Source: JBGTBQ01 sp041749275
Lineage (GTDB): Bacteria; Acidobacteriota; Blastocatellia; Pyrinomonadales; Pyrinomonadaceae
Direction: 5' to 3'
NCBI GenBank assembly: GCA_041749275.1
Contig: JBGTBQ010000308.1
Location: 1 to 16,747, forward strand
Length of the DNA: 16,747 bases
The translations under genes and the position numbers were made by a program. The notes under the pieces were generated by a model, which saw only the letters and a list, made by a program, of their open reading frames with translations, ran no database searches and had not been told where the DNA came from. Shown in pieces: positions 8,463 to 14,932 of the stretch; position 1 is the stretch's first letter, and each line of letters opens with the position of its first letter.

Positions 8463-9458
8463 CTATTTCAATTCGAGCAGTTTCTTCAACACCGCACGCG
8501 GCACGCGGAGCACCGTGCCGTGTCGCGCGCCCGCCGGAAACTGAACCTGCGCGGAGATGTCCTCCCACTGTTTCAGATCGGCGGAGGCGACCGCGCCATA
8601 GCGTTTCTCGGTGTACTTGTCGAAGTAGACGACCCAGCGTTGGCCGACCTTGATGGCCGACGGCCCCTCGGCCCAGTACGCGCCCGTCATCGGCTCGGAC
8701 GCAGGGCTGTATGGACCCGCCGCTTTATCGCTCACGGCGTAACGGATGTTCTTGCGCGCGATGGGGCGGCGCGTCTCGTCCTTGATGAACATGACGTAGC
8801 GCCGCCCGTCTTTAACGACCGTCGCGTCAATCACGTTGAAGCCGCCATCGTAGAACAGGCGCGTCGGCGTGAAGGCGCGAAAGTCCTTCGTCGTCGTGAC
8901 ATACATGCGGTGGTTGTATTCCCTGTCACCCATGCCGTCGGTGGCGGGGAAACGCCCCGGAATCGTCGTCGCCCAGAAGAGCAGGTAGCGCCCGTTTTCG
9001 GCGTCGTAGAAAGTTTCCGGCGCCCAGACGTTGCGCGCCTCCGGCTCGTGCGTCATCGGCGTGATGGCACGCTGCTCCGACCAGTCAATCAAATCCTTCG
9101 AACTGGCGTAGCCGATCACGGCTTCACTCCAAGAGGATGTCCAGACCATGTGGTACAGACCGTCCCGGCCCAGCGTGAGATGTGGGTCGCGCATCAACTT
9201 GTCTTTGCCGACGGAAGGCCGCAGCAGAGAGTTTCCGTTATTGAGTGGAGTCCAGACGAGTCCGTCGGCGCTGTGCGCGAGATGCAATCCGTCTTCGCCG
9301 TTCCCCTTGAAATAGGCGAAGAGGTAGACTTCGCCGGCATCTACTCCGATAGCCTTCGCCGTGTCTTGTCCCAAACGATGCGGCCAACCCGCCGAGACGG
9401 AGAAAGCGGATGCCAACGCAAGAGCAGCGAGTAAAATTGGAAGACGTATGAATTTCAT
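8463..9458 (-). CDS. Exported GH43-like beta-propeller glycosidase
   Basis: A 331-residue secreted hydrolase, probably acting on arabinose- or xylose-containing side chains. Residues 1-23 form a signal peptide (LPILLAALALASAFSVSA). The rest has five-bladed propeller features: VYLFAYFKGNGEDGLHLAHS (44-63), LMRDPHL (88-94), VWAPETFYD (144-152), FNVIDATVVKDGRRYVMF (207-224) and WAEGPSAI (262-269). In GH43 the catalytic trio is a base Asp, a modulating Asp and an acid Glu; D91, D211 and E264 are the obvious candidates. D91 is farther from the N terminus than the base usually is in GH43, so this residue is less certain. Start at 9458 leads straight into the signal peptide, but the ribosome site is weak. 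It sits between the GntR gene (129 bp upstream) and the rhamnosidase (103 bp downstream), suggesting co-expression. Exact substrate and GH43 subfamily are unresolved. Confidence 0.85.
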   Translation of the reverse strand: MKFIRLPILLAALALASAFSVSAGWPHRLGQDTAKAIGVDAGEVYLFAYFKGNGEDGLHLAHSADGLVWTPLNNGNSLLRPSVGKDKLMRDPHLTLGRDGLYHMVWTSSWSEAVIGYASSKDLIDWSEQRAITPMTHEPEARNVWAPETFYDAENGRYLLFWATTIPGRFPATDGMGDREYNHRMYVTTTKDFRAFTPTRLFYDGGFNVIDATVVKDGRRYVMFIKDETRRPIARKNIRYAVSDKAAGPYSPASEPMTGAYWAEGPSAIKVGQRWVVYFDKYTEKRYGAVASADLKQWEDISAQVQFPAGARHGTVLRVPRAVLKKLLELK

Positions 9459-9479
9459 CGCTCAACAGATGCCAAGGCG

Positions 9480-9490
9480 CGGACAGTCCG
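9480..9490. promoter_or_regulatory. CGGACAGTCCG palindrome before the GH43-like gene
   Basis: A perfect 11-bp palindrome (five-base arms around one base) lies 22 bases upstream of the GH43-like ATG, in the 129-bp gap after the GntR-type gene. GntR/FadR regulators bind short palindromes near their target promoters, so this could be an operator. It does not resemble the common FadR-subfamily consensus, and chance in GC-rich DNA is a real alternative. Confidence 0.22.
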
Positions 9491-9587
9491 ACCGGATGGA
9501 GACGCACGACCGCTCTCTCTTCAGCCGGATAGCTATTCTCTTGTCGGGGAAAGTTGAACGAACGGAAACGATCTGGAAATCTATGCC

Positions 9588-10262
9588 TCACGCCGGAAGC
9601 TGGTCTTGCGAGAACAGCAGCTTCTGTGCATCCGTCTGCCAGCCCCCGGTGACCTCTCGCATCAACTCGCCTAACTCAGCCGCGCTCATCGTCGGCAATG
9701 CTTCCACAATCTTCTCGTGTTCCGCGGCGCTCTCAATGTATGCCTCGCGCTGCCGCGTGTGCTTCATTACGAAGAACGCGAAGAGCGGGACGACCACTCT
9801 TTCGAGCGCGTCCACCAGATAGGGGTTGACGGAGAGCACCCAAATCTTCCGGTGAAAGGCGAGGTCGCACTCATAAAAATGATTGAGGTCAAGCGCCGCC
9901 GCCGACCGCTTCATGCCCTCGATCTTGTCGCGCAGGTATTGGATGTCCGCCGCCGTGATGTGCTCCTTCGCCCACGCTATCGCCAGCGACTCAAGCTCCA
10001 CACGCAGCCGGAAGATGCACGCGACATCCTCCGGCTCCAGCGTCGTCACCCTCGTTCCCTTGTAAGGCGTCCGCTGGACGAAGCCCTGATGTTCGAGTTC
10101 GATCAGCGCTTCACGCACTAAAGGAATGCTGGCGCCAACCTCCTGCGCGATTTTGCTCTCCACGATGGGAGACCCCGGAGGGATGATCCCCGACAGGATC
10201 GCATCTTTCACCGCTAGGGCGACTTGATCCTTCTTGGATATGGGATGAATCGGCTCCAGCAT
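9588..10262 (-). CDS. GntR-family (FadR/FCD subgroup) transcriptional regulator
   Basis: A 224-residue DNA-binding regulator. Residues 10-75 form the winged helix (QVALAVKDAILSGIIPPGS, then SKIAQEVGASIPLVREALI, then a wing at GFVQRTPYKGTRV), as in GntR proteins. Residues 80-215 are an all-helical FCD ligand domain with DLAFHRKIW (133-141) and EHEKIVEAL (181-189). D133, H137 and H182 match the usual metal-binding Asp and His positions, but the last His of the family motif is absent from the MREVTGG region (201-207), so metal binding may be altered. FCD regulators commonly sense sugar acids or other carboxylates; galacturonate or rhamnose catabolites would fit this locus, but that is inference. 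It is first in the minus-strand series, 129 bp before the GH43-like gene, so it is well placed to regulate the hydrolases and itself. GGGAAG a few bases before the ATG supports the start. Confidence 0.9.
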   Translation of the reverse strand: MLEPIHPISKKDQVALAVKDAILSGIIPPGSPIVESKIAQEVGASIPLVREALIELEHQGFVQRTPYKGTRVTTLEPEDVACIFRLRVELESLAIAWAKEHITAADIQYLRDKIEGMKRSAAALDLNHFYECDLAFHRKIWVLSVNPYLVDALERVVVPLFAFFVMKHTRQREAYIESAAEHEKIVEALPTMSAAELGELMREVTGGWQTDAQKLLFSQDQLPA

Positions 10263-10584
10263 ATTGCGACTTCCCGATTACTCGTCTCTGGTTATTGCCG
10301 GCGCGAAGTAGCCCGCTTCAAGTATCAAGTTGCACCGAATCGGACTTGCTCAAGTAGTCAATTCGCTGATGGCGCTTCTTCGGATGTGTACTGCCATGAC
10401 AGCATTGCAGGGCGGAGCCACACAATGCCAGCAATTCTCGGTTTGGCCTGATGGCGTCGGAATCGCACCGACGGTGGCTGAAGCGCCCCGGCAGGTGGAC
10501 CATACTTTCAACAGTTTCAGGACAGTCAAGAGGCTCATCCGCGTCGTTCACTTCTCAGAGCGTGTCTACAAAGCCATGCGCCGT

Positions 10585-10740
10585 AGCTCCGTGAGGAGCG
10601 GAATGTTTATAGCCCGTGCCGCCCCCTTCTCCCTCAAGCCCCGGAGGGGCGACAGACATTTATATGCCGCTCCTCACGGAGCTTGGAGACTTCGGCGCAC
10701 CCGACGAGCGACAAACATTTCGCCCCTCACGGGGCTTTTT
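10585..10740. repeat. Cluster of related GC palindromes with 16-bp inverted repeat
   Basis: AGCTCCGTGAGGAGCG (10585-10600) is repeated exactly in inverse at 10668-10683. Between them is GCCCCGGAGGGGC (10638-10650) and after them GCCCCTCACGGGGC (10722-10735). An ATGTTTRTMG-type tail follows several copies, so they are variants of one unit, roughly AGCYCCGTGAGGRGCG, in both orientations. This is the form of a dispersed bacterial palindromic repeat; I recall similar units in Acidobacteriota intergenic DNA but cannot verify copy number here. Confidence 0.75.
10722..10740 (+). terminator. Terminator-like hairpin within the repeat cluster
   Basis: GCCCC (10722-10726) and GGGGC (10731-10735) form a five-base GC stem with loop TCAC, followed by TTTTT on the plus strand. 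It has terminator form but follows no plus-strand gene, so it is most likely a repeat unit that could insulate the downstream promoter from readthrough. Confidence 0.45.
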
Positions 10741-10780
10741 AGACCTGCTCTAAACCGAGAATTGCTGAGACAATGCTGTC

Positions 10781-10802
10781 GCGGTAACGCTATTGTTACC
10801 GC
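10781..10802. repeat. Perfect 8-bp stem hairpin beside the right inverted-repeat end
   Basis: GCGGTAAC (10781-10788) pairs exactly with GTTACCGC (10795-10802) around a six-base loop. It abuts the right end of the inverted-repeat-bounded segment and may be part of that element. Confidence 0.5.
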
Positions 10803-10939
10803 CGAGACAGATAGCTTTGGTTGACTTTTTTAGCGATGCCGCAACAGGAGACACTACACCCTTGTTATTTACCCTGAGTGGGAATCCCCTTGCGGAGCGA
10901 TTTGGATTGTTCGACGTGGGAGTATATCAGCTAATTTGA

Positions 10940-10956
10940 ATATAACAAGATTATAT
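10940..10956. promoter_or_regulatory. AT-rich palindrome, operator- or UP-like
   Basis: ATATAA (10940-10945) and TTATAT (10951-10956) flank CAAGA. This is a marked AT island in GC-rich DNA. Nearby CTTGTTAT (10861-10868) is matched in inverse by 10942-10949. It could be a protein-binding site or a promoter region on either strand; no gene starts directly after it. Confidence 0.25.
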
Positions 10957-11065
10957 TTTCATGTGGCGTGCGAAAGTCAGGAATACGCGCGTTTTAACTG
11001 GGACTATGGGTGTGAAATATGTTCCGCGTATCAACGCCAACTTTATGCGGAGCACAAAGATGGTC

Positions 11066-11150
11066 ATGCCGCAACAGGTCAGAACCACCCGTGGTAGCGG
11101 GCGGTACGTCCGCTTGAAACACCAGACCATCCGCTACCGCGGACGGTTCT
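11066..11150. repeat. Imperfect 25-bp inverted repeat with GTAGCGG core (second palindromic family)
   Basis: Bases 11081-11105 match the reverse complement of 11126-11150 at 20 of 25 positions, around a shared GGTAGCGG core. The leading ATGCCGCAACAGG (11066-11078) is repeated directly at 10836-10848, about 230 bp upstream, so part of a second, truncated copy may lie there. This family is different in sequence from the 10585-10740 cluster. The open frame that crosses it is probably a repeat artefact. Confidence 0.65.
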
Positions 11151-11190
11151 TGCCGGCAATCTCACACTTGCCTTTCGCGTTAAACCGCTC

Positions 11191-11219
11191 TTCCGCAACG
11201 TGGCTCTTTTATGTATAAT
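11191..11219 (+). promoter_or_regulatory. Candidate promoter for the phospho-signalling cluster
   Basis: A perfect TATAAT (11214-11219), preceded directly by TG, lies 17 bases after TTCCGC (11191-11196). The -35 match is poor (two of six), so the -10 is the main evidence. It is the best sigma-70-like box between the repeats and the FHA gene and would give a transcript with a leader of roughly 380 bases. Confidence 0.45.
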
Positions 11220-11241
11220 CCCGGCTTCAACACCTGCCAGA

Positions 11242-11454
11242 GGCCGGAGCAAAGCCGGCCCGGACTGAACCAAGCAGCCGATCAGCCTCGTAGTTTTCAG
11301 CGGATTAAGGCGGGTAGATTCTAGAAAGCTTTAAGCCGAGGACACGCAAACTCGACCCGCCGGGGTAACAATCTTGACAGAGGACTCGATCTTTCCGCCG
11401 CCCGCGCTCTCGCGTTAAGGAGTGATTGACGCGCGCGCTTTCGGGACGAGTCCT
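11242..11454 (+). other. Foldable 5' leader of the FHA gene, class not recognised
   Basis: Several perfect stems lie in the predicted leader: GGCCGG/CCGGCC (11242-11247/11255-11260), GGCGGGT/ACCCGCC (11309-11315/11355-11361) with CGAG/CTCG (11337-11340/11351-11354) nested inside, and AGGACTCG/CGAGTCCT (11381-11388/11447-11454). The order suggests a nested multi-stem RNA. I compared it from memory with c-di-GMP, ydaO, TPP, cobalamin, glycine and SAM riboswitch cores and saw no convincing match. High GC makes chance stems common, so this is a candidate only. Confidence 0.35.
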
Positions 11455-11597
11455 GACGACTTATTCAAGCCGCGAGCGAAGCGCTTCCAAGTAGAGGACT
11501 TCCCGCGCGGCGCAAGCTTACGCTGGGACGCGGACACGGCCCCGCGCCCTTTTAAAAAGCAGGTTCCACAGCCTGCCCCAACTTGAAACTGATCTCA

Positions 11598-11603
11598 GAG
11601 GAG
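11598..11603 (+). promoter_or_regulatory. Ribosome binding site fixing the FHA gene start
   Basis: GAGGAG lies six bases before the ATG at 11610. An alternative in-frame TTG at 11583 would put this site inside the gene, so the ATG is preferred. Confidence 0.85.
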
Positions 11604-11609
11604 ACTTTC

Positions 11610-13394
11610 ATGGAGCGCATAGTTCTCAGGCACTTGAGCGGCTCGAAGGCCAATCAGGTCGAGGAGTTCCCCCTCAATCACGTCAAAGAGTTGATTCTGG
11701 GGCGCGACCCTTCGGCCACCGTCCGCTACGATCCCGACCGCGACGACCTCGTGGGTCGCCAGCACGCGCGCGTCGCGCAGGACCCGAACGACCCCACGGT
11801 CTTTACCGTCACTGACCTCAATAGCCGCAACGGCACCTTCGTCAACCGCCAGCGCATCAGCGGCACGACGCGCATCGGGCCGGGCGACGTGGTGCAACTC
11901 GGACCGGGCGGCCCCGAATTTCAGTTCGACCTCGAACCGCGCCCCGTCGGCGGCGTCAAGTCCACGCGCATGGCCGTCAGCGGCACCGCCGCCACGATTG
12001 CCGCCGGCGGACAGCCGTCCACGCCGCAGACGCGCGCCGCGAGCACCGTCCCCCCGACCGGGCAGGCTCAGATACCGCCCACCGGACAGGCCACGGCGGG
12101 CGCGCCCGGCAAAGTCGGCAAGGCCACGGTCGAGCGGATGATTAACGAGAACATCGCCGTCACGAAGCAGCAGCAGGGGCGTAAGTTCCTCGCCATCGGC
12201 GGGGCGGCTTTCGTCGCCGTGCTCGTGCTGTTCGGCGCGGTCGCGGGCTTCCTCGGCTATCGCTACTGGAAACAGCAGCAGGTGATCGTGCAGCAGAAAG
12301 AAGAGATTGAGGGCAAGATCGCCGGCGTCGAGACGAAGGTCGCGGAGGACGCCGCCTCGCGCCCGATGTCTTGGGCGCAGGTGGCCGAGAACTACGGCAA
12401 GGCCGTGGTCTACATCGAGTGCTCGTGGCGACTCATCAACACGTCGAATCAGGCGCAGGTCTACCACCAGTTCATCCGCAACGCCGGCTCGAACAACAAG
12501 CCGCTCGTGCCGAACGGCCCCGGCGTGCTCGCCGCTTACGTCGCCGTCGGCGATAGCTACGAGCCGCTCCTGACCTACAAGAACGAACCGGGCACGCGCC
12601 CCATCGGCGGCTCGCACGCCGGCACCGGCTTCGTCGTTTCCAGCAACGGCGTGATCCTGACGAACCGCCACGTCGCCGCGACATGGAAGACGGCCTATAG
12701 CTTCCCCCCGGACACGCCGCCCGGCGTCGTCTTCACCTTGAGCGGGCAACTGTTGACGGGCCGCGACGGCAACCCCCTGCTCGTCGGGCCGCCCTCGGAT
12801 TGGGTGCCGGTCAACACTAAGCAGGAGGGGCGGCAGATTCAGGGCAGCTTCAACGGCGTCAACGACGTGCTCGATGTCACCTTCCCGAAGAAGGAGAACC
12901 GCATCAGTGCGCGCCTCGTGCAGTCGTCCGACCGCCACGACATCGCCGCGATCAAGATGGACTCGCTCGACCCGCTGACGAAAGTCGAGCTGAACGATAA
13001 CTACGACTCGGTCAAGATCGGCGAGTCGGTCGCCATCATGGGCTACCCCGGCGCCGCGCCGCGCTCCTACGGCAAGATCGAGTCGAAGGATGTCTTCAAC
13101 CGCGAGACGCAGTACAAGTCCATCCCCAACCCGACGCTGACGCCGACGGCCATCGGCGCCATCCACCGCGAACAGGAGGCCGGCGGGGGCAAGGACGCGA
13201 TCCTTAACCAGATCGGCGACGCCTACCAGCTCTCGACCGCTTCGACCGGCGCGGGCAACTCCGGCGGCCCCGTCTTCGACGACAAGGGGCGCGTCATCGC
13301 CATCTTCTTCGCCGGACACCGGGCCGGCACGACGGACGCGGCCATCACTTACGCCGTGCCAATCCGCTTCGCCAAGCAGTTGATGTCGAACTGA
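11610..13394 (+). CDS. FHA domain-transmembrane-trypsin-like serine protease
   Basis: A 594-residue single-span membrane protein. Residues 1-110 are an FHA phosphothreonine-binding domain: GRDPSATV (31-38), GRQHARV (50-56) and NSRNGTFVN (71-79) match its core motifs. Residues 120-190 form a Pro/Thr-rich linker with a tandem PPTGQA (148-153, 156-161). Residues 193-217 are a transmembrane helix, followed by a short coiled-coil-like stretch. Residues 255-594 are a trypsin-fold (S1C/HtrA-like) protease with a complete triad: H354 (TNRHVAA), D444 (DRHDIAAIKMD) and S551 (GAGNSGGP). His-Asp spacing is 90 residues, against about 30 in DegP, so a large insertion lies there; no PDZ domain follows. Likely topology is FHA in the cytoplasm and protease in the periplasm. 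The following kinase genes could supply the phosphothreonine ligand. Activity is likely from the triad; the signal route is inference. Confidence 0.9.
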   Translation: MERIVLRHLSGSKANQVEEFPLNHVKELILGRDPSATVRYDPDRDDLVGRQHARVAQDPNDPTVFTVTDLNSRNGTFVNRQRISGTTRIGPGDVVQLGPGGPEFQFDLEPRPVGGVKSTRMAVSGTAATIAAGGQPSTPQTRAASTVPPTGQAQIPPTGQATAGAPGKVGKATVERMINENIAVTKQQQGRKFLAIGGAAFVAVLVLFGAVAGFLGYRYWKQQQVIVQQKEEIEGKIAGVETKVAEDAASRPMSWAQVAENYGKAVVYIECSWRLINTSNQAQVYHQFIRNAGSNNKPLVPNGPGVLAAYVAVGDSYEPLLTYKNEPGTRPIGGSHAGTGFVVSSNGVILTNRHVAATWKTAYSFPPDTPPGVVFTLSGQLLTGRDGNPLLVGPPSDWVPVNTKQEGRQIQGSFNGVNDVLDVTFPKKENRISARLVQSSDRHDIAAIKMDSLDPLTKVELNDNYDSVKIGESVAIMGYPGAAPRSYGKIESKDVFNRETQYKSIPNPTLTPTAIGAIHREQEAGGGKDAILNQIGDAYQLSTASTGAGNSGGPVFDDKGRVIAIFFAGHRAGTTDAAITYAVPIRFAKQLMSN

Positions 13395-13496
13395 TGAGAA
13401 GGAGTTAGGGGCCGGTAGTCAGAAGACGAAAGGAAGGCGGCGCACGCTTTCATTTTCACTCTGGCTCCTGACCTCTGACTCCTGATTTCTTGCTTT
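13395..13496 (+). repeat. 102-bp spacer with short CTCCTGA/CTGAC repeats and no ribosome site
   Basis: The spacer between the protease and kinase genes contains CTCCTGA twice (13465-13487), with CTGAC words between, and AGTCAGA (13417-13423) matched in inverse by TCTGACT (13474-13480). It ends in a pyrimidine-rich run with no Shine-Dalgarno site before the kinase ATG. It may be a small dispersed spacer repeat that interrupts an operon. Confidence 0.4.
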
Positions 13497-14834
13497 ATGA
13501 GGCAGTTCCAGCAAAGCTCTCTGATCGGCGAGTACCGCGTGGTTGATTACCTCGGCGAGGGCGGGATGGGACAGGTGTATCGCGCCGTCCACTCGAAGAT
13601 CAACCGCGTGGTGGCGATCAAGGCGCTGACGAACGCGGGCCACAGTCTCGCTTCCATCGAGCGCTTCCTGAACGAAGCCTGCATTCAGGCGCGCCTCCAA
13701 CACCAGAACATCGCCACGCTCTACGACTTCATCGAGTGCGAGGGCCAACCCTGCATCATCATGGAGTACGTGGACGGCCAGACGCTCGACGAGCGCATCC
13801 GCGACCTCGGCAAGCTCCCTTTGCAGGAAGCGCTCCACGTGCTACAGAAAATCGGCGAGGCCATCGAGTACATCCACGAAAACGGCATCGTCCACCGCGA
13901 CATCAAGTCGAACAACATCAAGATCACCTCGCGCTGGCAGGTGAAACTCCTCGACTTCGGCATCGCCCGCGCCGAGGCCGGCCACACCATGACGCAGGTC
14001 GGCATGGTCATCGGCACGCCGATCTATCTTTCGCCCGAACAACTGCGCGGCGAGCGGGCCGACGCGCGCTCGGACATTTGGGCGCTCGGCGTCCTCTTCT
14101 ACGAGATGCTGACGGGCGATATGCCTTTCAAGGCCGAAACCTTCGGCGAACTCTACGAACGCATCACGTCCAGCGGGTATCCTCCGCCCACCGCGCTCAA
14201 CCATGCCGTGCCGCGCGGGGCCGAGGCCATCATCGAGCGCTGTCTCAAGAAGAAAGCGGCGGAGCGTTACCAGACCGTGAGCGAATTGCTCCGCGATGTG
14301 TCGAAGCTCTCGATGACGGCCCCGTTGACGGTTGCCCCCTCAACGCCCGAGCCGACGCCCGCGCCCGCGCCGAAGAGGCCGGCGACCACCGCGGCCCCTG
14401 AATCTCCTTCGTGGGTGAAGCAAAACTGGGTCATGCTGACGGCGGGCAGTTCGGTCGCGGCGGTCATCTTCGTCGTCATCGCCGGCTTCGGCCTGCTCGT
14501 CTACTTCGACTCGTCCACGAACGGCAACACGTCGCCCCCGGCCCCCAGTCCCCGGCCAGCGCGGGCGAATCTCGGCCCGAAGCCCGCGGGCGAAGCGGTG
14601 ACGCGTCCCGTCCACATCACGACCACGGACGGCAGGGCCGCGGAGGTCTATGAGATTGACCGCGCCACGGGAGGACTTCGCCACCTCGGCCAGACGCCTT
14701 ACAATTACGAAGGGCGACTCGGCGACAAGGTGAAGCTAGTATTGAAGCGTGATGGATACACCGACAGGCCGCTCGATTTCGATGTCAAAGACAGCGACCA
14801 GCCGTGGACGGTCACGATGGAGACGAAGCCGTAG
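13497..14834 (+). CDS. Transmembrane Ser/Thr protein kinase with PEGA-like outer domain
   Basis: A 445-residue Hanks-type kinase that phosphorylates Ser/Thr on cytoplasmic proteins. Kinase features in order: glycine loop LGEGGMGQVY (19-28), K42 in VAIK, E60 in the C-helix, IVHRDIKSNN (131-140, catalytic D135), DFG (153-155), SPE (179-181) and SDIWALG (192-198). The usual Pro after the catalytic Lys is Ser here (HRDIKSNN), a minor variation. A Pro/Ala/Thr-rich linker (275-305) leads to a transmembrane helix at 313-336. About 109 residues outside include a PEGA-like LGQTPYNYEGRLGDKVKLVL and GY motif (397-421), which may sense or bind cell-surface material. The ATG at 13497 is needed to include the whole kinase fold. 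No ribosome site precedes it, so translation may depend on coupling or other signals. Co-located with a phosphatase and an FHA protein. Confidence 0.92.
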   Translation: MRQFQQSSLIGEYRVVDYLGEGGMGQVYRAVHSKINRVVAIKALTNAGHSLASIERFLNEACIQARLQHQNIATLYDFIECEGQPCIIMEYVDGQTLDERIRDLGKLPLQEALHVLQKIGEAIEYIHENGIVHRDIKSNNIKITSRWQVKLLDFGIARAEAGHTMTQVGMVIGTPIYLSPEQLRGERADARSDIWALGVLFYEMLTGDMPFKAETFGELYERITSSGYPPPTALNHAVPRGAEAIIERCLKKKAAERYQTVSELLRDVSKLSMTAPLTVAPSTPEPTPAPAPKRPATTAAPESPSWVKQNWVMLTAGSSVAAVIFVVIAGFGLLVYFDSSTNGNTSPPAPSPRPARANLGPKPAGEAVTRPVHITTTDGRAAEVYEIDRATGGLRHLGQTPYNYEGRLGDKVKLVLKRDGYTDRPLDFDVKDSDQPWTVTMETKP

Positions 14835-14932
14835 CGGGCAATCGTCAATCACGTTACACAAGCAGCTTCAGTGAACACTGACCGCCGCGTCTGATGCTTG
14901 CCGGTGTAAAGACAAACGGAACCTTTAATTTA

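Larger units (their letters stand above)
10398..10780. repeat. 383-bp segment bounded by inverted repeats (possible MITE or element remnant)
   Basis: CAGCAATTCTCGGTTT (10429-10444) is repeated exactly in inverse at 10752-10767. Next to it, GACAGCATTG (10398-10407) is matched in inverse by 10771-10780. On the left the two blocks are 21 bases apart; on the right they are three apart, as if the left end had gained a segment (or the right lost one). The left insertion itself ends in GCATTG/CAATGC. No transposase is inside, and I see no target-site duplication. A non-autonomous element with decayed ends is one reading. Confidence 0.55.
10263..11609. other. Divergent non-coding region rich in palindromic repeats
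   Basis: About 1.35 kb separates the minus-strand regulator from the plus-strand FHA gene. The open frames inside are short, cross palindromes and lack ribosome sites, so I find no gene. It contains inverted repeats at 10398-10780, a cluster at 10585-10740, a second repeat family at 11066-11150, an AT-rich patch at about 10920-10960, a -10 box at 11214-11219, and a foldable leader to 11609. Four CAAGT/ACTTG words between 10319 and 10356 lie just upstream of the regulator gene and could be operator half-sites; this is weak. Confidence 0.75.

Noticed and set aside
8388..9434. Plus-strand frame opposite the GH43-like gene
   Set aside because: Shadow of the GH43-like frame; no ribosome site or motif.
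10318..10551. Short minus-strand frames resembling part of an insertion-sequence gene
   Set aside because: I could not identify any transposase motif. They overlap inverted-repeat ends, so they are more likely element remnants or chance.
10330..10824. 164-residue plus-strand frame in the repeat region
   Set aside because: It crosses several palindromes, has no ribosome site and no recognisable domain.
10961..11218. 85-residue plus-strand frame beginning after the AT-rich patch
   Set aside because: It translates the GTAGCGG palindromic repeat, lacks a ribosome site, and ends on the promoter -10 box.
11300..11380. Resemblance to c-di-GMP or ydaO-type riboswitch sequence (ACGCAAA, GGGGTAAC words)
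   Set aside because: Only short words match; the order and conserved cores of those classes are not present.
11595..13319. 574-residue minus-strand frame opposite the FHA-protease gene
   Set aside because: Typical antisense composition; the plus strand has FHA, membrane and protease motifs and a ribosome site.
14869..14880. CAGTGAACACTG palindrome between the kinase and phosphatase genes
   Set aside because: Loop of two bases, no regulator nearby, and no promoter box aligned with it; chance is likely.
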